Positions 9,778-19,880 are shown, numbered from the stretch's first letter. The stretch is DNA of 64,000 bases from Paenibacillus sp. LHD-38 (GCF_031157315.1 NZ_JAVIFU010000008.1:124001-188000), one strand, 5' to 3'. The notes: generated by a model from the sequence alone, not told the origin. Numbers and translations are program-made.

Positions 9778-12525
9778 TTATTTCGAATGAGATGCAGTTT
9801 CGGCTGAAACGCCGACAGTTATGATTTTAAAGCCTTCTATTTGAAGGGTAGGCTGAAGCGGATCGGTGCTCGGGTCCTCCATAATGTTGCTTATATAAGT
9901 GCGGGAGGCAGCATTCGGTTGAATAGCCAATCGGGTTGCCGATCCAGCTAAATTGTACCAACGGGCCATCAAGTCGCCTCTTTCTTCATTGATTTTCAAG
10001 CTTGAGAAAGCAAGCTGTTCGCCGTTCCATTTTAGAAAATGGTTGGAAAGAGCAAGCTCGCCATCATGCAAGCTGGTACCCATCGCGGTGAGCGGGATTG
10101 GAAAACGATACGCCTCCCGGTATGCGTCGAACCGATTGGCGGAGCCGCCGTAAGGGATAATCATCCATTCCGCTTCTTGTTCACCAAGGCATTGTGCCTC
10201 AGGCGTAGGGAAGACGCCCCAATCACCGAGCTCTCCGACGGAACGAAGCATCGTTAACGCGATCGTGTTTCGGCCATCTTGAAGCACTTCGTATTCGTTT
10301 AAGCCTTTGGCGGCAACGGTTAGGCCCCTATGCTCCGCATGAACATCAACGAAGGCTTGCATATGCTGACAGTTGCTCGGATTCTCCCATTCCTTTGCAG
10401 GTACGTTTTGGCGCTCGGCCACCTCAAATATAGAATCGGCAAAATGGGTGGCTGCGAGAATGTCCGAAGGCAGCAAGACGCGAAGCCTATGGTCTTTGGA
10501 CTGATTCTCCATTCTGGCATGCACGTGAACGCCTTTGCCTTCCCGTTCAAGGCTGACGCGAGTCACAATGACTAGCGGAACCAGCGATTCGGACCTGGCG
10601 GCAACCCGCTGCCGGAATTCAACCATCGTGCGGACTTCTTCAGAGAGCTGCTCATCTGCCTGAGAAGGGATAGCAAGGCGATGTATAATCTCAATGGCTG
10701 CCCGGTAAGGCGTATCTTCAACAATCTGAACCTCGGCATTGCTGCCCTTCGTCGTTATCAGGCAATCTCCAAGCGGCTGCTTGAAAATGTATTCGTTGCC
10801 GATATCGCCGACGTCCTCGTAATGGCCGAGATCCAAGAACAGCTGTTTGTTTTTCTTGTCATAGACAGAATAGCTTCCATCGCTTTCAACCGTAAGCCTG
10901 AGATGACGATTTTCAAGCGTTGTTTGGCCAGACACCAAGGAATCGCGCTTGCTAATTACGGATTTGTTGTCATTCCGGCTCGGAATCCATGCGAAGGTCT
11001 CGTAACCCATAGCAGGCAATGCACCGGATTCAAAGGTCAGCCGCAAAGCGCGGGCCATATAGGGCTGACGGAATTTATCTTGAGGCAGATCATAGCCGAA
11101 GCGGACACCCAAATCTTGAACGGAGTACTCCAGTCTCTCGCCGCTCGCGTTTATCAAATAGCCTTCCCCATGCGTCCTTTCTTTGACAAGCGCAGCGATA
11201 GCAACGGGGTTTTCGCTCTGGTCGAAGTAGCGATGGGACCACTCGATCTCAACCGTAATGACGGACGATCCCTCATAACCGCTGGTATTGAATAGGACAA
11301 AAGGAGCCGCCGAATCGCTGTATTGAGCAAAATGGTTCGTATTGACCTTTGCGCTAATAAATTTGGCGCTTTCGTTTGCTAATGCTTTGCCAACCTCCAT
11401 GCTTTTGGCAAAACGCGTCTTCATCTCGTGATATACCTCGTCCACGCTGCAGCCGCAAATGCTGTCATGCGGATGGTTTTGCATTAAGGTTTTCCAAGCG
11501 TATTGAAAGAGCCCGTGCGGATAAGGCTTGCCAAGCTGATGGGCAATCGCCGAGATCGGCTCGGCTACCTTCTCCAGCAGCGTCTGGTTCTGTTGATTCA
11601 GCTGTTTGATATATACTCTGGCGGAAGCTGTGTTGACTAAAGAATACCAGCCATCCGTTTTCTGGCCTCGCAGCTCTCCGCGCGTGAGGCTCAGGTCGTC
11701 AGGTTTCTCGGCTTGGACGGCTTTCATGTAATCGTCAAAGTTGGAATGAACAAATTCGTAGTCCGGAAACAGCTCTCTTGCAACGCGGAGCGCTTCCGAC
11801 AGATCGGTCTGAACGGGCTGATGATCGCAGCCGTTCATAAGCAGCAGCTGCGAGGTAGACGCATATTGTTCGGCCCGCGACAGGCGTTGCTCCCAATAAG
11901 GTTTCGCTAGAGTAGGATCAATGGGAATTTCCATGCCGTTGTTATACCAATTGGCAAACAAGATGCCGAGAACGCTGGAGCCGTCAGGTGCCTGCCAGAT
12001 AAGCTCGGAATACGGCGATTCCAAGCCAGCGGTATCTTCCACCCGATTATTGAAGCCGGTTGCTTTGACTCCTCTGCCGAAAACGGCCGTATCGATGCCC
12101 GCTTGTGCAAGGAGCTGTGCCGCTTGCCCCATATTGCCGAATGAATCGGGAAAATAGCCAAGCTTCGAAATCGGGCCAAACTTCCGGGCATCCCGATGTC
12201 CGATTTGCAAATTTCTAACGTTTGCTTCGCTGCTTGTAAGAAATTCATCCTGCAAAATATACCAAGGCCCTAGCGAAAGCTTGCCTTCATCGCATAGCTG
12301 CTGTATTTGTTCGCGCTTCTCCGGATAAACCTGCAAGTAATCGTCTAAAATGATCGTTTGTCCGTCGAGATAAAAGCTGCGGAAATCCGGATCGGCTTCG
12401 AAAGTATCGAGGAGCGTGTCCATCGTCTCAATAAGCTTCACATGATGGGCTTCATAAGGCATATACCATTCTCGATCCCAGTGGGTATGGGAAATGACAT
12501 GTACCACCCGTTTCGATGCAGTCAT
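9778..12525 (-). CDS. Glycoside hydrolase family 38 alpha-mannosidase
   Basis: This 915-residue protein starts with an ATG preceded by GAGGAAC. Zn and active-site motifs are intact: SHTHWDREW (His13, His15, Asp17), GYFPDSFGNMGQ with nucleophile Asp127, and MNGCDHQP. The alpha-mannosidase middle domain (about 310-390, with HDSICGCSVDEVY) and C-terminal beta-sandwich domains follow. There is no signal peptide, so it acts on imported oligosaccharides in the cytosol. The sequence style is close to MngB-like enzymes, which release mannose or act on mannosylglycerate derivatives; alpha-mannoside hydrolysis is the safe call. Transcribed divergently from the kinase-transporter operon, which suggests a shared inducer. 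Confidence 0.93.
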   Translation of the reverse strand: MTASKRVVHVISHTHWDREWYMPYEAHHVKLIETMDTLLDTFEADPDFRSFYLDGQTIILDDYLQVYPEKREQIQQLCDEGKLSLGPWYILQDEFLTSSEANVRNLQIGHRDARKFGPISKLGYFPDSFGNMGQAAQLLAQAGIDTAVFGRGVKATGFNNRVEDTAGLESPYSELIWQAPDGSSVLGILFANWYNNGMEIPIDPTLAKPYWEQRLSRAEQYASTSQLLLMNGCDHQPVQTDLSEALRVARELFPDYEFVHSNFDDYMKAVQAEKPDDLSLTRGELRGQKTDGWYSLVNTASARVYIKQLNQQNQTLLEKVAEPISAIAHQLGKPYPHGLFQYAWKTLMQNHPHDSICGCSVDEVYHEMKTRFAKSMEVGKALANESAKFISAKVNTNHFAQYSDSAAPFVLFNTSGYEGSSVITVEIEWSHRYFDQSENPVAIAALVKERTHGEGYLINASGERLEYSVQDLGVRFGYDLPQDKFRQPYMARALRLTFESGALPAMGYETFAWIPSRNDNKSVISKRDSLVSGQTTLENRHLRLTVESDGSYSVYDKKNKQLFLDLGHYEDVGDIGNEYIFKQPLGDCLITTKGSNAEVQIVEDTPYRAAIEIIHRLAIPSQADEQLSEEVRTMVEFRQRVAARSESLVPLVIVTRVSLEREGKGVHVHARMENQSKDHRLRVLLPSDILAATHFADSIFEVAERQNVPAKEWENPSNCQHMQAFVDVHAEHRGLTVAAKGLNEYEVLQDGRNTIALTMLRSVGELGDWGVFPTPEAQCLGEQEAEWMIIPYGGSANRFDAYREAYRFPIPLTAMGTSLHDGELALSNHFLKWNGEQLAFSSLKINEERGDLMARWYNLAGSATRLAIQPNAASRTYISNIMEDPSTDPLQPTLQIEGFKIITVGVSAETASHSK

Positions 12526-12773
12526 CGTTGTTCCTCTTTTCCTTTAAAGGTTAGGTATTACGGAAATAGTGTAATGAATCCGCAAAATTCGAACAATGAG
12601 GGAATAGCAAACTTTAAGAGGCATTATTATCGTCTTTGCAAAAAAGGGACAGAAGACATGACCATCCTTGGTAAAGCTGGATCTGCGTATTGCAAGAATG
12701 AAGGAATGAAGGTTAAAATCGAGGACAAGATTTCTCAATCGAATGGATAGACAGGGAAGGCAGGTGCTTGCAG

Positions 12774-14579
12774 ATGAACAAAGTCTCCTTTCGGCTCGCT
12801 TCATCTTTCCGTAATCGGATGATTCTTATTTTCTTTATGATCATCATCGTTCCGTTTTTGTTATTTGCATACTACGCTCATATAAAATCAATCGAAGGCA
12901 TCTCCAATACGAATACAAAGATGTCCATGAGCTATTTGCTGCAAGCGAGAAAGAACTTTGAAATTTATCTCAATACGTTAAATGAACAGGTCAATGAAGT
13001 GATCGGCAATAAAGGGCTTCAGGATTTGCTGGAAAAAGAGCCTTTAGACCAAGCAGAAGAGGAAGCTTTTACAGTAAATCTGCTTACGGTGCTTTATTAT
13101 GCGACACCGGTCATCGATGCATTTCGGGTCAAGGTTTATCCCATAAAACCGACGGTCTATCCCTCCTATATGCGAACCATTGACGAATCGGTGCGAATCG
13201 GGGACCAATATTGGTTCCAGCGTTCCAAGTCGACGGTCAGTCCCACTTGGTACCTGACCATGCCGCAGCAAGGAAAATACGCGAAGCCGCTGCTCTCTTA
13301 TGTCAAACGGTTCTCGGGACTGTATGATCAAAAGTTGAGAGGCATCATCGCAACGGATTTATCCGAGGATTATTTAAAACGTTATTTTTCTCCGTCGGAT
13401 CAGCTTAAGGATCAGAAGCTGCTGCTCATTAATGAGAAGGGCATTGTCCATTATGATTCTTCCGTGAATGAATGGACGGGCAAGGAATTCCCGTCGGATG
13501 CCTTTATTTCTTATATGCGAACGGGTGATGAGGGCTCTAAATCCATTGCCATCGGCGGTCAAACCTATCTGGCCACCTACTTGAAGATGGCCAACCATCC
13601 TTGGACCATCGTAAGCTTGACTCCCCTGCATGAGCTGACGGGAACGATTGATGAAATTAACCGCATGTTGGTGATCTTTCTTGTCGTCTATCTCGTTTGC
13701 TGCATCAGCGTTGTTTTTTATATTACGGCGTATTACACGCAGCCGATTGCCCACCTAGTTCGCATCATGCGCAGGCTGGAAGCGGACAACCTTCATTATT
13801 TGGTGCCCTGGTCTTCCCGAAAAGACGAGGTTGGCTGGCTGTATCGCGGGGTCGGCAGCCTTGTCCAGCGAATTGAAAGGCTGATCACGGAAGCGGCGCG
13901 TTCGGAGAGGAATAAAAAAGCACTAGAGTTTCAGGTGCTGAGCCATCAGATCAACCCGCATTTTCTATACAACACCTTGGAGTCTATAAGGTGGAAGGCC
14001 GAAAATCACGGCCGCAGCGATATAAGCGAGATGGTATCGGCTTTAGGCAATCTGCTGCGGCTCAGCTTGAACCAAGGCAAGGAAATTACAACGCTGCGCC
14101 GCGAAATCGAGCAGGTCAAGGCTTATGTATTAATAGAGCAAGCAAGGATGGGCAAGGTTGTCAGAATTTTGTATTCATGTGAGGAAGCGACGATGGATAT
14201 GCCGTTTTTACGGCTTTTGCTTCAGCCGCTTGTTGAGAATGCGATTCAGCACAGCGTTAGGGATGATTTCGAGAAAGGGAAAATCATGATAACGGCTAGG
14301 AAGGAAAATGAAGATATCGTTATCGAGCTGGCGGACAACGGCAAAGGCATTCCGCAGGCGGTCCTCGCTCAGCTTGAGCAAGAAGAGGAGCCGAGCGATA
14401 CGTTCTCCCATGCTCGCAGGGGTGTCGGGCTTCGCAATGTCAACGATCGATTGAAGCTTTATTTCGGAGATGCTTACAAGCTCAAAATCGAGACGGGACC
14501 TGATATTGGTACCAAAATCATCTTAAGGCATCCGATTTTAAAGGAAGGCCATGATTTGGATTCGATAGGCAAAGGGTGA
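12774..14579 (+). CDS. YesM-type membrane sensor histidine kinase
   Basis: 601 residues from ATG 12774; the TTG six bases earlier is less well placed behind AGGTG. Order: membrane helix 1 (about 13-33), extracellular Cache-like sensor (35-290), membrane helix 2 (MLVIFLVVYLVCCISVVFYI), HAMP, dimerisation/phosphoacceptor segment SHQINPHFLYNTLES with His396, and an ATPase domain with LVENAIQH, DNGKGI and GVGLRNV boxes. It would autophosphorylate on sensing an extracellular sugar and pass phosphate to an AraC-type regulator, probably the one at 8026. The 248-nt gap to the divergent GH38 gene must hold both promoters. A binding-protein gene follows after 37 nt. Confidence 0.92.
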   Translation: MNKVSFRLASSFRNRMILIFFMIIIVPFLLFAYYAHIKSIEGISNTNTKMSMSYLLQARKNFEIYLNTLNEQVNEVIGNKGLQDLLEKEPLDQAEEEAFTVNLLTVLYYATPVIDAFRVKVYPIKPTVYPSYMRTIDESVRIGDQYWFQRSKSTVSPTWYLTMPQQGKYAKPLLSYVKRFSGLYDQKLRGIIATDLSEDYLKRYFSPSDQLKDQKLLLINEKGIVHYDSSVNEWTGKEFPSDAFISYMRTGDEGSKSIAIGGQTYLATYLKMANHPWTIVSLTPLHELTGTIDEINRMLVIFLVVYLVCCISVVFYITAYYTQPIAHLVRIMRRLEADNLHYLVPWSSRKDEVGWLYRGVGSLVQRIERLITEAARSERNKKALEFQVLSHQINPHFLYNTLESIRWKAENHGRSDISEMVSALGNLLRLSLNQGKEITTLRREIEQVKAYVLIEQARMGKVVRILYSCEEATMDMPFLRLLLQPLVENAIQHSVRDDFEKGKIMITARKENEDIVIELADNGKGIPQAVLAQLEQEEEPSDTFSHARRGVGLRNVNDRLKLYFGDAYKLKIETGPDIGTKIILRHPILKEGHDLDSIGKG

Positions 14580-14616
14580 AGCGTAAAGCGCGTTGAGTAT
14601 GAAAGGAGGAATGATC

Positions 14617-15975
14617 TTGAAAAACAAACGTACATTTACCTTTGTTATAAGTATTCTTCTCATCTTTATGCTCGTGCTTGCCGCTTGCTCACTACAAGAA
14701 TGGAAGGGCGGTCATGCAGCGAAGGGAACAGAATCTTCGAAAGCAGATCTGGCCCTGAGCAGAGCGCCCGTCAAGCTTAAGCTGCTCACCTGGGCGGATG
14801 ATACGTATCAGGAGCTTTATGATATGTTTCATGCGAAATATCCTTGGATTACGATAGAACCTATCCGTATTGATGGGGGCGATGATACTATCATGAATAA
14901 AATCATTGCGCTTGAGGCGGCGGGGACGCCTGCCGATCTCACATGGGTCGTCGGAGATCTGCTTCGGTACGAGGAAAACGGGCTGCTGGAAAATTTGAAG
15001 CCCTACATGGACAGGGATGTGTCCTTCCAAAGCAAATTGCTGCCGGATGGCTATTTCGATACGATGGCCTTCAATGGCCGAAGGCTTGCCGTTCCGTTCG
15101 TTGACGTGCCGATGTGGATTGTAGTAAATAAGGATTTGCTCGCAAAGCACGGCGTAGAAATGCCGCCTAATGATTGGACCTTCGAGGATTTTCGGGAAAT
15201 TGCCAAGCAGGTTACGGATTCTGCGGCAGGGGAGTACGGGCTGACGACGAGCAGCGACTTTGTTATGCGCTTGCTGCCCATGAAAGCGGCAGCCGACGGG
15301 AATGCGCCTAATTTGGCTTATTTGGATGAGAAATTGAGACAAAGCCTGCTTAGCACACCCGCTGTTATGGATGATGTGCGCTGGCTGTCGGAATTCGTAA
15401 CCAAGGATGGCTCGATGCTGTCCTGGGAAGAATCCGCAGATAAGGGGGATGTCGTGCGGCAGTTCACCAATGGCAAAACGGCCTTCGAAATCGGAGGTGA
15501 CTGGCTGCTGCCGAGGCTCCAGAAGGAAGCCCCGTTTGATTGGGACATTCTTCCTTTCCCCAGGGGGAAGGTCAACCAGTACTCCTTCCATATTAACGGA
15601 CCGCTTGCTTTGCTTAGCGGCTCGAAGCATAAGGAGGAGGCTTACAAATGGATTAGCTTTCAATTCGAGATGGAGGCTCAGAAATGGAAGGTAGAGAAGG
15701 GCGCTAACGCTTCCGTTATCGACCCGGAGCTGACCGCTTATATCGACCAAGTACCGCTATGGCAGGGGAAAAACATCGAAGCGGTCAAGATGACGAAGGA
15801 TAATGCGCTTGTATTGCCGGGAGCAACCATACCGGGATTCTCCGAATATAACTGGATCAATGTCATTAATGATATCGTTTTCCAAGGCCATGGCATTCAT
15901 CTCATTATTCCGCAGACGGAAGCATGGAACCAAAAGACGCTGGAGCTGCGGGAGCAATGGAAACGCAAGCCGTAA
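14617..15975 (+). CDS. Sugar ABC transporter substrate-binding lipoprotein
   Basis: Start taken as TTG 14617, since AGGAGG lies 7 bases upstream; upstream in-frame ATGs sit on or before that site. The 452-residue protein has a type II signal peptide with lipobox LAAC (Cys24), then a family-1 solute-binding fold (KLKLLTWADDTYQELYDMF; PFVDVPMWIVVNKDLL). It is a close paralogue of the binding protein at 38345, sharing long matching stretches such as LLAKHGVEMP and KGANASVIDPELTAY. The permeases after it are of the Lpl type, which normally use longer binding proteins like the one at 18088. This lipoprotein may therefore pair with another permease set or act as a ligand sensor for the kinase (inference). 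Confidence 0.9.
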   Translation: MKNKRTFTFVISILLIFMLVLAACSLQEWKGGHAAKGTESSKADLALSRAPVKLKLLTWADDTYQELYDMFHAKYPWITIEPIRIDGGDDTIMNKIIALEAAGTPADLTWVVGDLLRYEENGLLENLKPYMDRDVSFQSKLLPDGYFDTMAFNGRRLAVPFVDVPMWIVVNKDLLAKHGVEMPPNDWTFEDFREIAKQVTDSAAGEYGLTTSSDFVMRLLPMKAAADGNAPNLAYLDEKLRQSLLSTPAVMDDVRWLSEFVTKDGSMLSWEESADKGDVVRQFTNGKTAFEIGGDWLLPRLQKEAPFDWDILPFPRGKVNQYSFHINGPLALLSGSKHKEEAYKWISFQFEMEAQKWKVEKGANASVIDPELTAYIDQVPLWQGKNIEAVKMTKDNALVLPGATIPGFSEYNWINVINDIVFQGHGIHLIIPQTEAWNQKTLELREQWKRKP

Positions 15976-16017
15976 AAGAAAAGTAGCGTCTCGCCAAAAA
16001 AACATAGACCAAGAAGG

Positions 16018-16063
16018 AGCTGTCCTTAAGCAGATTGATCTGCTTAGGACAGCTTCTTTTTTT
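16018..16063 (+). terminator. Strong intrinsic terminator inside the transporter region
   Basis: A near-perfect 18-bp stem, GCTGTCCTTAAGCAGAT against ATCTGCTTAGGACAGC, with a 2-nt loop and seven T. It separates the binding-protein gene ending at 15975 from the permease gene at 16186, so the kinase and first binding protein can be expressed apart from the permeases, or transcription is attenuated here. Confidence 0.9.
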
Positions 16064-16185
16064 CATTTTGGACGCGGGACAACCAGGAGGATAATACGAA
16101 ACAACAAAGGATAAGAATGGCTCATAGTAAGCCCAAATGCGCTCCTTTAGAATAAAAGTATCACATTTGGGAAAGGGAAATCGAT

Positions 16186-17112
16186 ATGAAATCAAATGGA
16201 GTCATTCGGGAATTGCTTAGAAATCGCACCTTGCTGCTCATGTTCCTGCCCGTCGCGACGCTCCTATTTCTCTTTAATTACTTGCCGCTCGCAGGGCTTG
16301 TCATCGCCTTCAAGGACTTTGACTTTGCCAAAGGAATTTTCGGAAGCGATTGGATGGACCCGCTGTTCAATAACTTTGAGTATTTGTTCTCCTCCCCCAC
16401 CGCATATCGGGCGATGAGAAATACAATACTGCTAAATGCGTTGTTCATTACGGTAGGGCTTGTTTTTGAAGTTGGGTTCGCTTTGCTGCTTAACGAAATC
16501 AGGAACAAATATTTCAAACGGGTGACGCAGTCGCTCACGTTCCTACCTTTCTTTATCTCATGGATCGTGGTAGGCGTATTCGCTTATAATCTCATGAATT
16601 TCGAGAGCGGGGCCGTCAATCGTCTGCTTGAGAACATTGGGCTGCAGCCGATTGATTTCTATAGCGAAGCGGGTCTTTGGCCGCTCATCCTAACGATAGC
16701 CATTCGTTGGAAGGTCACGGGCTACGGTACGATCATTTACTTGGCGGCGCTAACGTCAATTGACAATTCGTACTATGAAGCGGCTTCCATCGACGGGGCC
16801 ACAAGATGGCAGCAAATTCGCTATATCAGCATTCCGATGCTGAGGCCAACGATTATTATTCTGACGCTGCTTGCAGTCGGCAGAATTATGAATGCGGATT
16901 TCGGGATGTTTTATGCCATGGTTGGCGATGCCTCTCTCTTGTTCCCGACAACCGACGTTATTGATACCTTCGTTTATCGCAGCTTGCGCAAATCAGGAGA
17001 TATCGGCATGGCATCCGCCGCTGGTTTCCTGCAATCCATTATTGCTTTCGTGCTTATTATTGGCAGCAATTACGCAGCGCGCAAAATAGACAAGGATTCA
17101 GCGATTTTCTAA
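16186..17112 (+). CDS. Carbohydrate ABC transporter permease (LplB/UgpA type)
   Basis: 308 residues with six predicted membrane helices, an LplB-style opening (LPLAGLVIAFKDFDFAKGI), and the cytoplasmic ATPase-contact loop YEAASIDGATRWQQIRYISI (EAA motif). Start ATG has GGGAAAGGG upstream. It forms the heterodimeric channel with the next gene and needs a shared MsmX/UgpC-like ATPase; none is encoded beside it, but one lies at 26027. The substrate is probably an oligosaccharide related to the neighbouring mannosidase (inference). Confidence 0.92.
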   Translation: MKSNGVIRELLRNRTLLLMFLPVATLLFLFNYLPLAGLVIAFKDFDFAKGIFGSDWMDPLFNNFEYLFSSPTAYRAMRNTILLNALFITVGLVFEVGFALLLNEIRNKYFKRVTQSLTFLPFFISWIVVGVFAYNLMNFESGAVNRLLENIGLQPIDFYSEAGLWPLILTIAIRWKVTGYGTIIYLAALTSIDNSYYEAASIDGATRWQQIRYISIPMLRPTIIILTLLAVGRIMNADFGMFYAMVGDASLLFPTTDVIDTFVYRSLRKSGDIGMASAAGFLQSIIAFVLIIGSNYAARKIDKDSAIF

Positions 17113-17146
17113 AAACGTCTTATTACATCAAGGGAGGATCTCTTAT

Positions 17147-18031
17147 ATGCTTGCAAAAAAAATATCAGTCTCACAGTTTGTCATCATGATTGCGATCTCC
17201 CTGTTCAGCTTGTCCTGCCTGTTTCCGTTTATTATGGTGATTTCGGGCTCACTTAGCACGGAGAAGGACATTATGGATTATGGCTACTTGCTTTGGCCGA
17301 AGACCGTAACCTTTGATTCTTACCGGATTCTGTTTCTCGGCTCCACCCGTATCATTGATGCGTACGGCGTCAGTCTATTCGTTACGGTGGCCGGAACGGT
17401 GCTATCGCTGTTTGTCACCAGCATGGGCGCCTATGTCATGGCGAGACGCTCGTTTAAGTACCGGAACATCTTATCGGTCTATGTCATTATTACCATGCTG
17501 TTTAACGGCGGTTTGGTTCCGTGGTATATCATTTGCGTGAGATACCTGGATCTGAAGGATACGCTCTGGGCGTTAATCCTGCCGATGCTCGCTAACGCCT
17601 TCAATATGTTTCTTATCCGGAATTTCATGCTGTCCATTCCCGAGGATATGAATGAATCGGCCAAAATGGACGGGGCGGGCGACTTTAAAATCTTTTATAG
17701 TCTCATTGCGCCGCTCTCCTTGCCTGTACTTGCCACTGTTGGCTTGTTCGTAGCCTTGAGTTACTGGAATGACTGGTTTCTTGGCTTAATGTTTGTAGAT
17801 AAGCAAGAGCTGCAGCCGCTGCAGCTGCTGCTGCGGACGCTCATTTCCAATGTGGAATTTCTAAAGAGCTCCAGCAACGCCTCAGCCATGCAGCGCATCT
17901 CGGCACAAATTCCTTCGGAATCGATCAAGATGGCGCTTACCGTCATTACGATCGGGCCAATCATTTTCTTGTATCCGTTCGTTCAGCGTTTTTTTGTGAA
18001 AGGCTTAATGGTTGGCGCTGTAAAAGGATGA
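17147..18031 (+). CDS. Carbohydrate ABC transporter permease (LplC type)
   Basis: 294 residues and six membrane helices. It has the family opening SCLFPFIMVISGSLSTEKDI, EAA loop NESAKMDGAGDFKIFYSLIA, the YWNDWFLGL segment and the C-terminal FLYPFVQRFFVKGLMVGAVK typical of LplC proteins. AGGGAGG precedes the ATG. It pairs with the upstream permease and the following binding protein as one importer. Confidence 0.92.
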   Translation: MLAKKISVSQFVIMIAISLFSLSCLFPFIMVISGSLSTEKDIMDYGYLLWPKTVTFDSYRILFLGSTRIIDAYGVSLFVTVAGTVLSLFVTSMGAYVMARRSFKYRNILSVYVIITMLFNGGLVPWYIICVRYLDLKDTLWALILPMLANAFNMFLIRNFMLSIPEDMNESAKMDGAGDFKIFYSLIAPLSLPVLATVGLFVALSYWNDWFLGLMFVDKQELQPLQLLLRTLISNVEFLKSSSNASAMQRISAQIPSESIKMALTVITIGPIIFLYPFVQRFFVKGLMVGAVKG

Positions 18032-18087
18032 CTATGCCGGCTTTGGCCGTGTAGTATATAAATCACAAGCTAAGGGGAGAGATTCAG

Positions 18088-19638
18088 ATGCAAAAAAGAA
18101 AGACAAGACTGCCGCTATTGCTTGCTGCCATTATGCTGATAAGCGTTATTCTAGCAGCGTGCAGCTCGAACAACGGGAATTCCCCAAGTAACGGGAATGC
18201 GACGAATGCGCCTTCGGGCGAGTCCGGAGAGAAGCAGGAAGATGAGGTTACGCTAAAGTTTTATTTTGGCGGAGATAAAAAGGCGGCTACGGACGAGGTT
18301 TGGTCCAAGGTCAGCGAGTACGTCAAAGCGAAAGGGCTAAATATTAAGTTTGATATCAACTTTATCCCGTTCGGCGACTTTAAGGAGAAAATGCTCGTTA
18401 TGGCGGCTTCCGGCGATAACTGGGATATGAACTTTGACGGCGATTGGCTGTCGTACAAGCAAATGGCGGCAAAAGGCTCCTATATGGCGCTGAACGACCT
18501 GCTTCCGGAGTATGCTCCTAATTTGCTTAAGAAATATGAAGAGCAGGGCACGCTTGGGGCTGCTACCGTAAACGGCGACATCGTCGGGCTTCCTTGGACG
18601 ATGAAAATGAATGAGCGTAAATTTACCGGCTGGCGCTCCGATCTTATCGAGAAAGCAGGCCTGGATATTCCTGCCGGCTCGATTAAGACGATCGAGGATG
18701 TTGACCGGTTGCTGCGCGAGCTGAAAAAAGCGTATCCGAATGAGAGAATTTCCCGTACGCCGCCCGTTTCGCTCATTATGATTCGCGATGAGTGGGTGGA
18801 TCTTAACTTCCATGGCCTGGGCTTCTATTTGAGCGACGATAAAATTACGGTGCAAGCCGTTGAGCAGCAGCCTTTCTATCTCGAAGCGGCTAAGCTGGCA
18901 AAGGTATGGTATGACGATAACCTGATTAACAGAGACGCCATGATCGATAAATCGGATGAAGCGGCTGAGTGGAGAAACGGCAAGAAGCTGTTTACGGTAA
19001 CGTCTCATGAATGGGTAAGCGCGAATCCGGGCTTCTCTGATCCATCCTTCAAGATGGAATCTGCCGAGCTGTATCCCGATAAACGATTCGTCAACCGTAC
19101 GGCGCTTGCAAACGTGGTAGCGATCAACCGCAATTCCAAAAATCCGGAGCGCGTGCTTCGTTTCCTGGATATGATGGAAACCGATAAAACCCTTTATGAC
19201 CTTGTTCAATACGGCATCGAAGGCAAAACCTACGTGTTGAACGGCGAGACTGCCGAATATCCGGAAGGCATGGAAACGACTACGAGCAACTACATGGAGT
19301 GGGGCGGTCAATGGGCATTCTGGAAGCCGCAATTCATGCGTCCGACGATGACTTACGGACCAGATTTCTGGGTGAAGGAAGCGGAATTCGCAAGCAAGCC
19401 TAATAATGTAAACTCCCCTATCGACGGCTTGTTTATCGCGGAAGACAACATGAAAAACGAAATTGCCAAACGCGACACCGCAAACGATGAGCTCAACAGA
19501 CCGATTGAATTCGGCGTCGTGAAGGATGTCGAGAAAGCTGTTGCCGATTATATTGAAACGCAAAAGAAAAACGGCCTTGATGTCATCATCGCCGAAACGC
19601 AAAAGCAAATCGACGCATTCCTTGCAGCCAAAAAATAA
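18088..19638 (+). CDS. LplA-type ABC transporter substrate-binding lipoprotein
   Basis: 516 residues, with a type II signal peptide and lipobox LAAC (Cys25), a short Asn/Ser/Gly linker, then a family-1 binding fold of the long LplA/YtcQ class (VTLKFYFGGDKKAATDEVW; GLPWTMKMNERKFTGWRSDL; YMEWGGQWAFWKPQF). AGGGGAGAG precedes the ATG. Permease-permease-binding protein order and class match the two genes upstream, so these three form one importer. The many Trp/Tyr residues suit a carbohydrate ligand; the identity is unknown. Confidence 0.92.
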   Translation: MQKRKTRLPLLLAAIMLISVILAACSSNNGNSPSNGNATNAPSGESGEKQEDEVTLKFYFGGDKKAATDEVWSKVSEYVKAKGLNIKFDINFIPFGDFKEKMLVMAASGDNWDMNFDGDWLSYKQMAAKGSYMALNDLLPEYAPNLLKKYEEQGTLGAATVNGDIVGLPWTMKMNERKFTGWRSDLIEKAGLDIPAGSIKTIEDVDRLLRELKKAYPNERISRTPPVSLIMIRDEWVDLNFHGLGFYLSDDKITVQAVEQQPFYLEAAKLAKVWYDDNLINRDAMIDKSDEAAEWRNGKKLFTVTSHEWVSANPGFSDPSFKMESAELYPDKRFVNRTALANVVAINRNSKNPERVLRFLDMMETDKTLYDLVQYGIEGKTYVLNGETAEYPEGMETTTSNYMEWGGQWAFWKPQFMRPTMTYGPDFWVKEAEFASKPNNVNSPIDGLFIAEDNMKNEIAKRDTANDELNRPIEFGVVKDVEKAVADYIETQKKNGLDVIIAETQKQIDAFLAAKK

Positions 19639-19652
19639 TTCACACACCATGA

Positions 19653-19693
19653 GAGAAGCCGACCTGAAGCAATGAAGGAAGGCTTCTTCTTTT
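19653..19693 (+). terminator. Terminator after the LplA-type importer operon
   Basis: AGAAGCC (19654-19660) pairs with GGCTTCT (19681-19687) across a 20-nt loop, followed by TCTTTT. The stem is modest, but it lies directly after the operon. Confidence 0.7.
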
Positions 19694-19782
19694 AAAATGC
19701 AGTGAAAGCGAATACATTTCTGTTTTTCAATTATGAGGTTGAAAGCCGGCCTAATAATAAATTAAGTCTCTCGATTCACAGA

Positions 19783-19812
19783 GGAGTGTCCTGATTATAG
19801 GGCACTCCTTTT
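19783..19812 (+). terminator. Terminator-like hairpin upstream of the germination operon
   Basis: GGAGTGTCCT pairs with AGGGCACTCC (one G-U pair) over a 6-nt loop, followed by TTTT. It is either a second stop for the upstream operon or insulation for the germination genes. Confidence 0.6.
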
Positions 19813-19880
19813 AAGTATATAAAGCCATTAGAAGGGGAGAATCGTAAGAGGAATTGTTTGTTTATAAGGAGAAGCGGACT

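Noticed and set aside
14692..15750. Long antisense frame (352 codons) opposite the binding-protein gene
   Set aside because: It is a shadow of a well-supported lipoprotein gene; no ribosome site, no recognisable domain, Arg/His-rich composition typical of reverse frames.
18337..19650. 437-codon antisense frame opposite the LplA-type protein
   Set aside because: Same reason: mirror of a conserved gene with a lipobox and proper start; no domain in the reverse frame.
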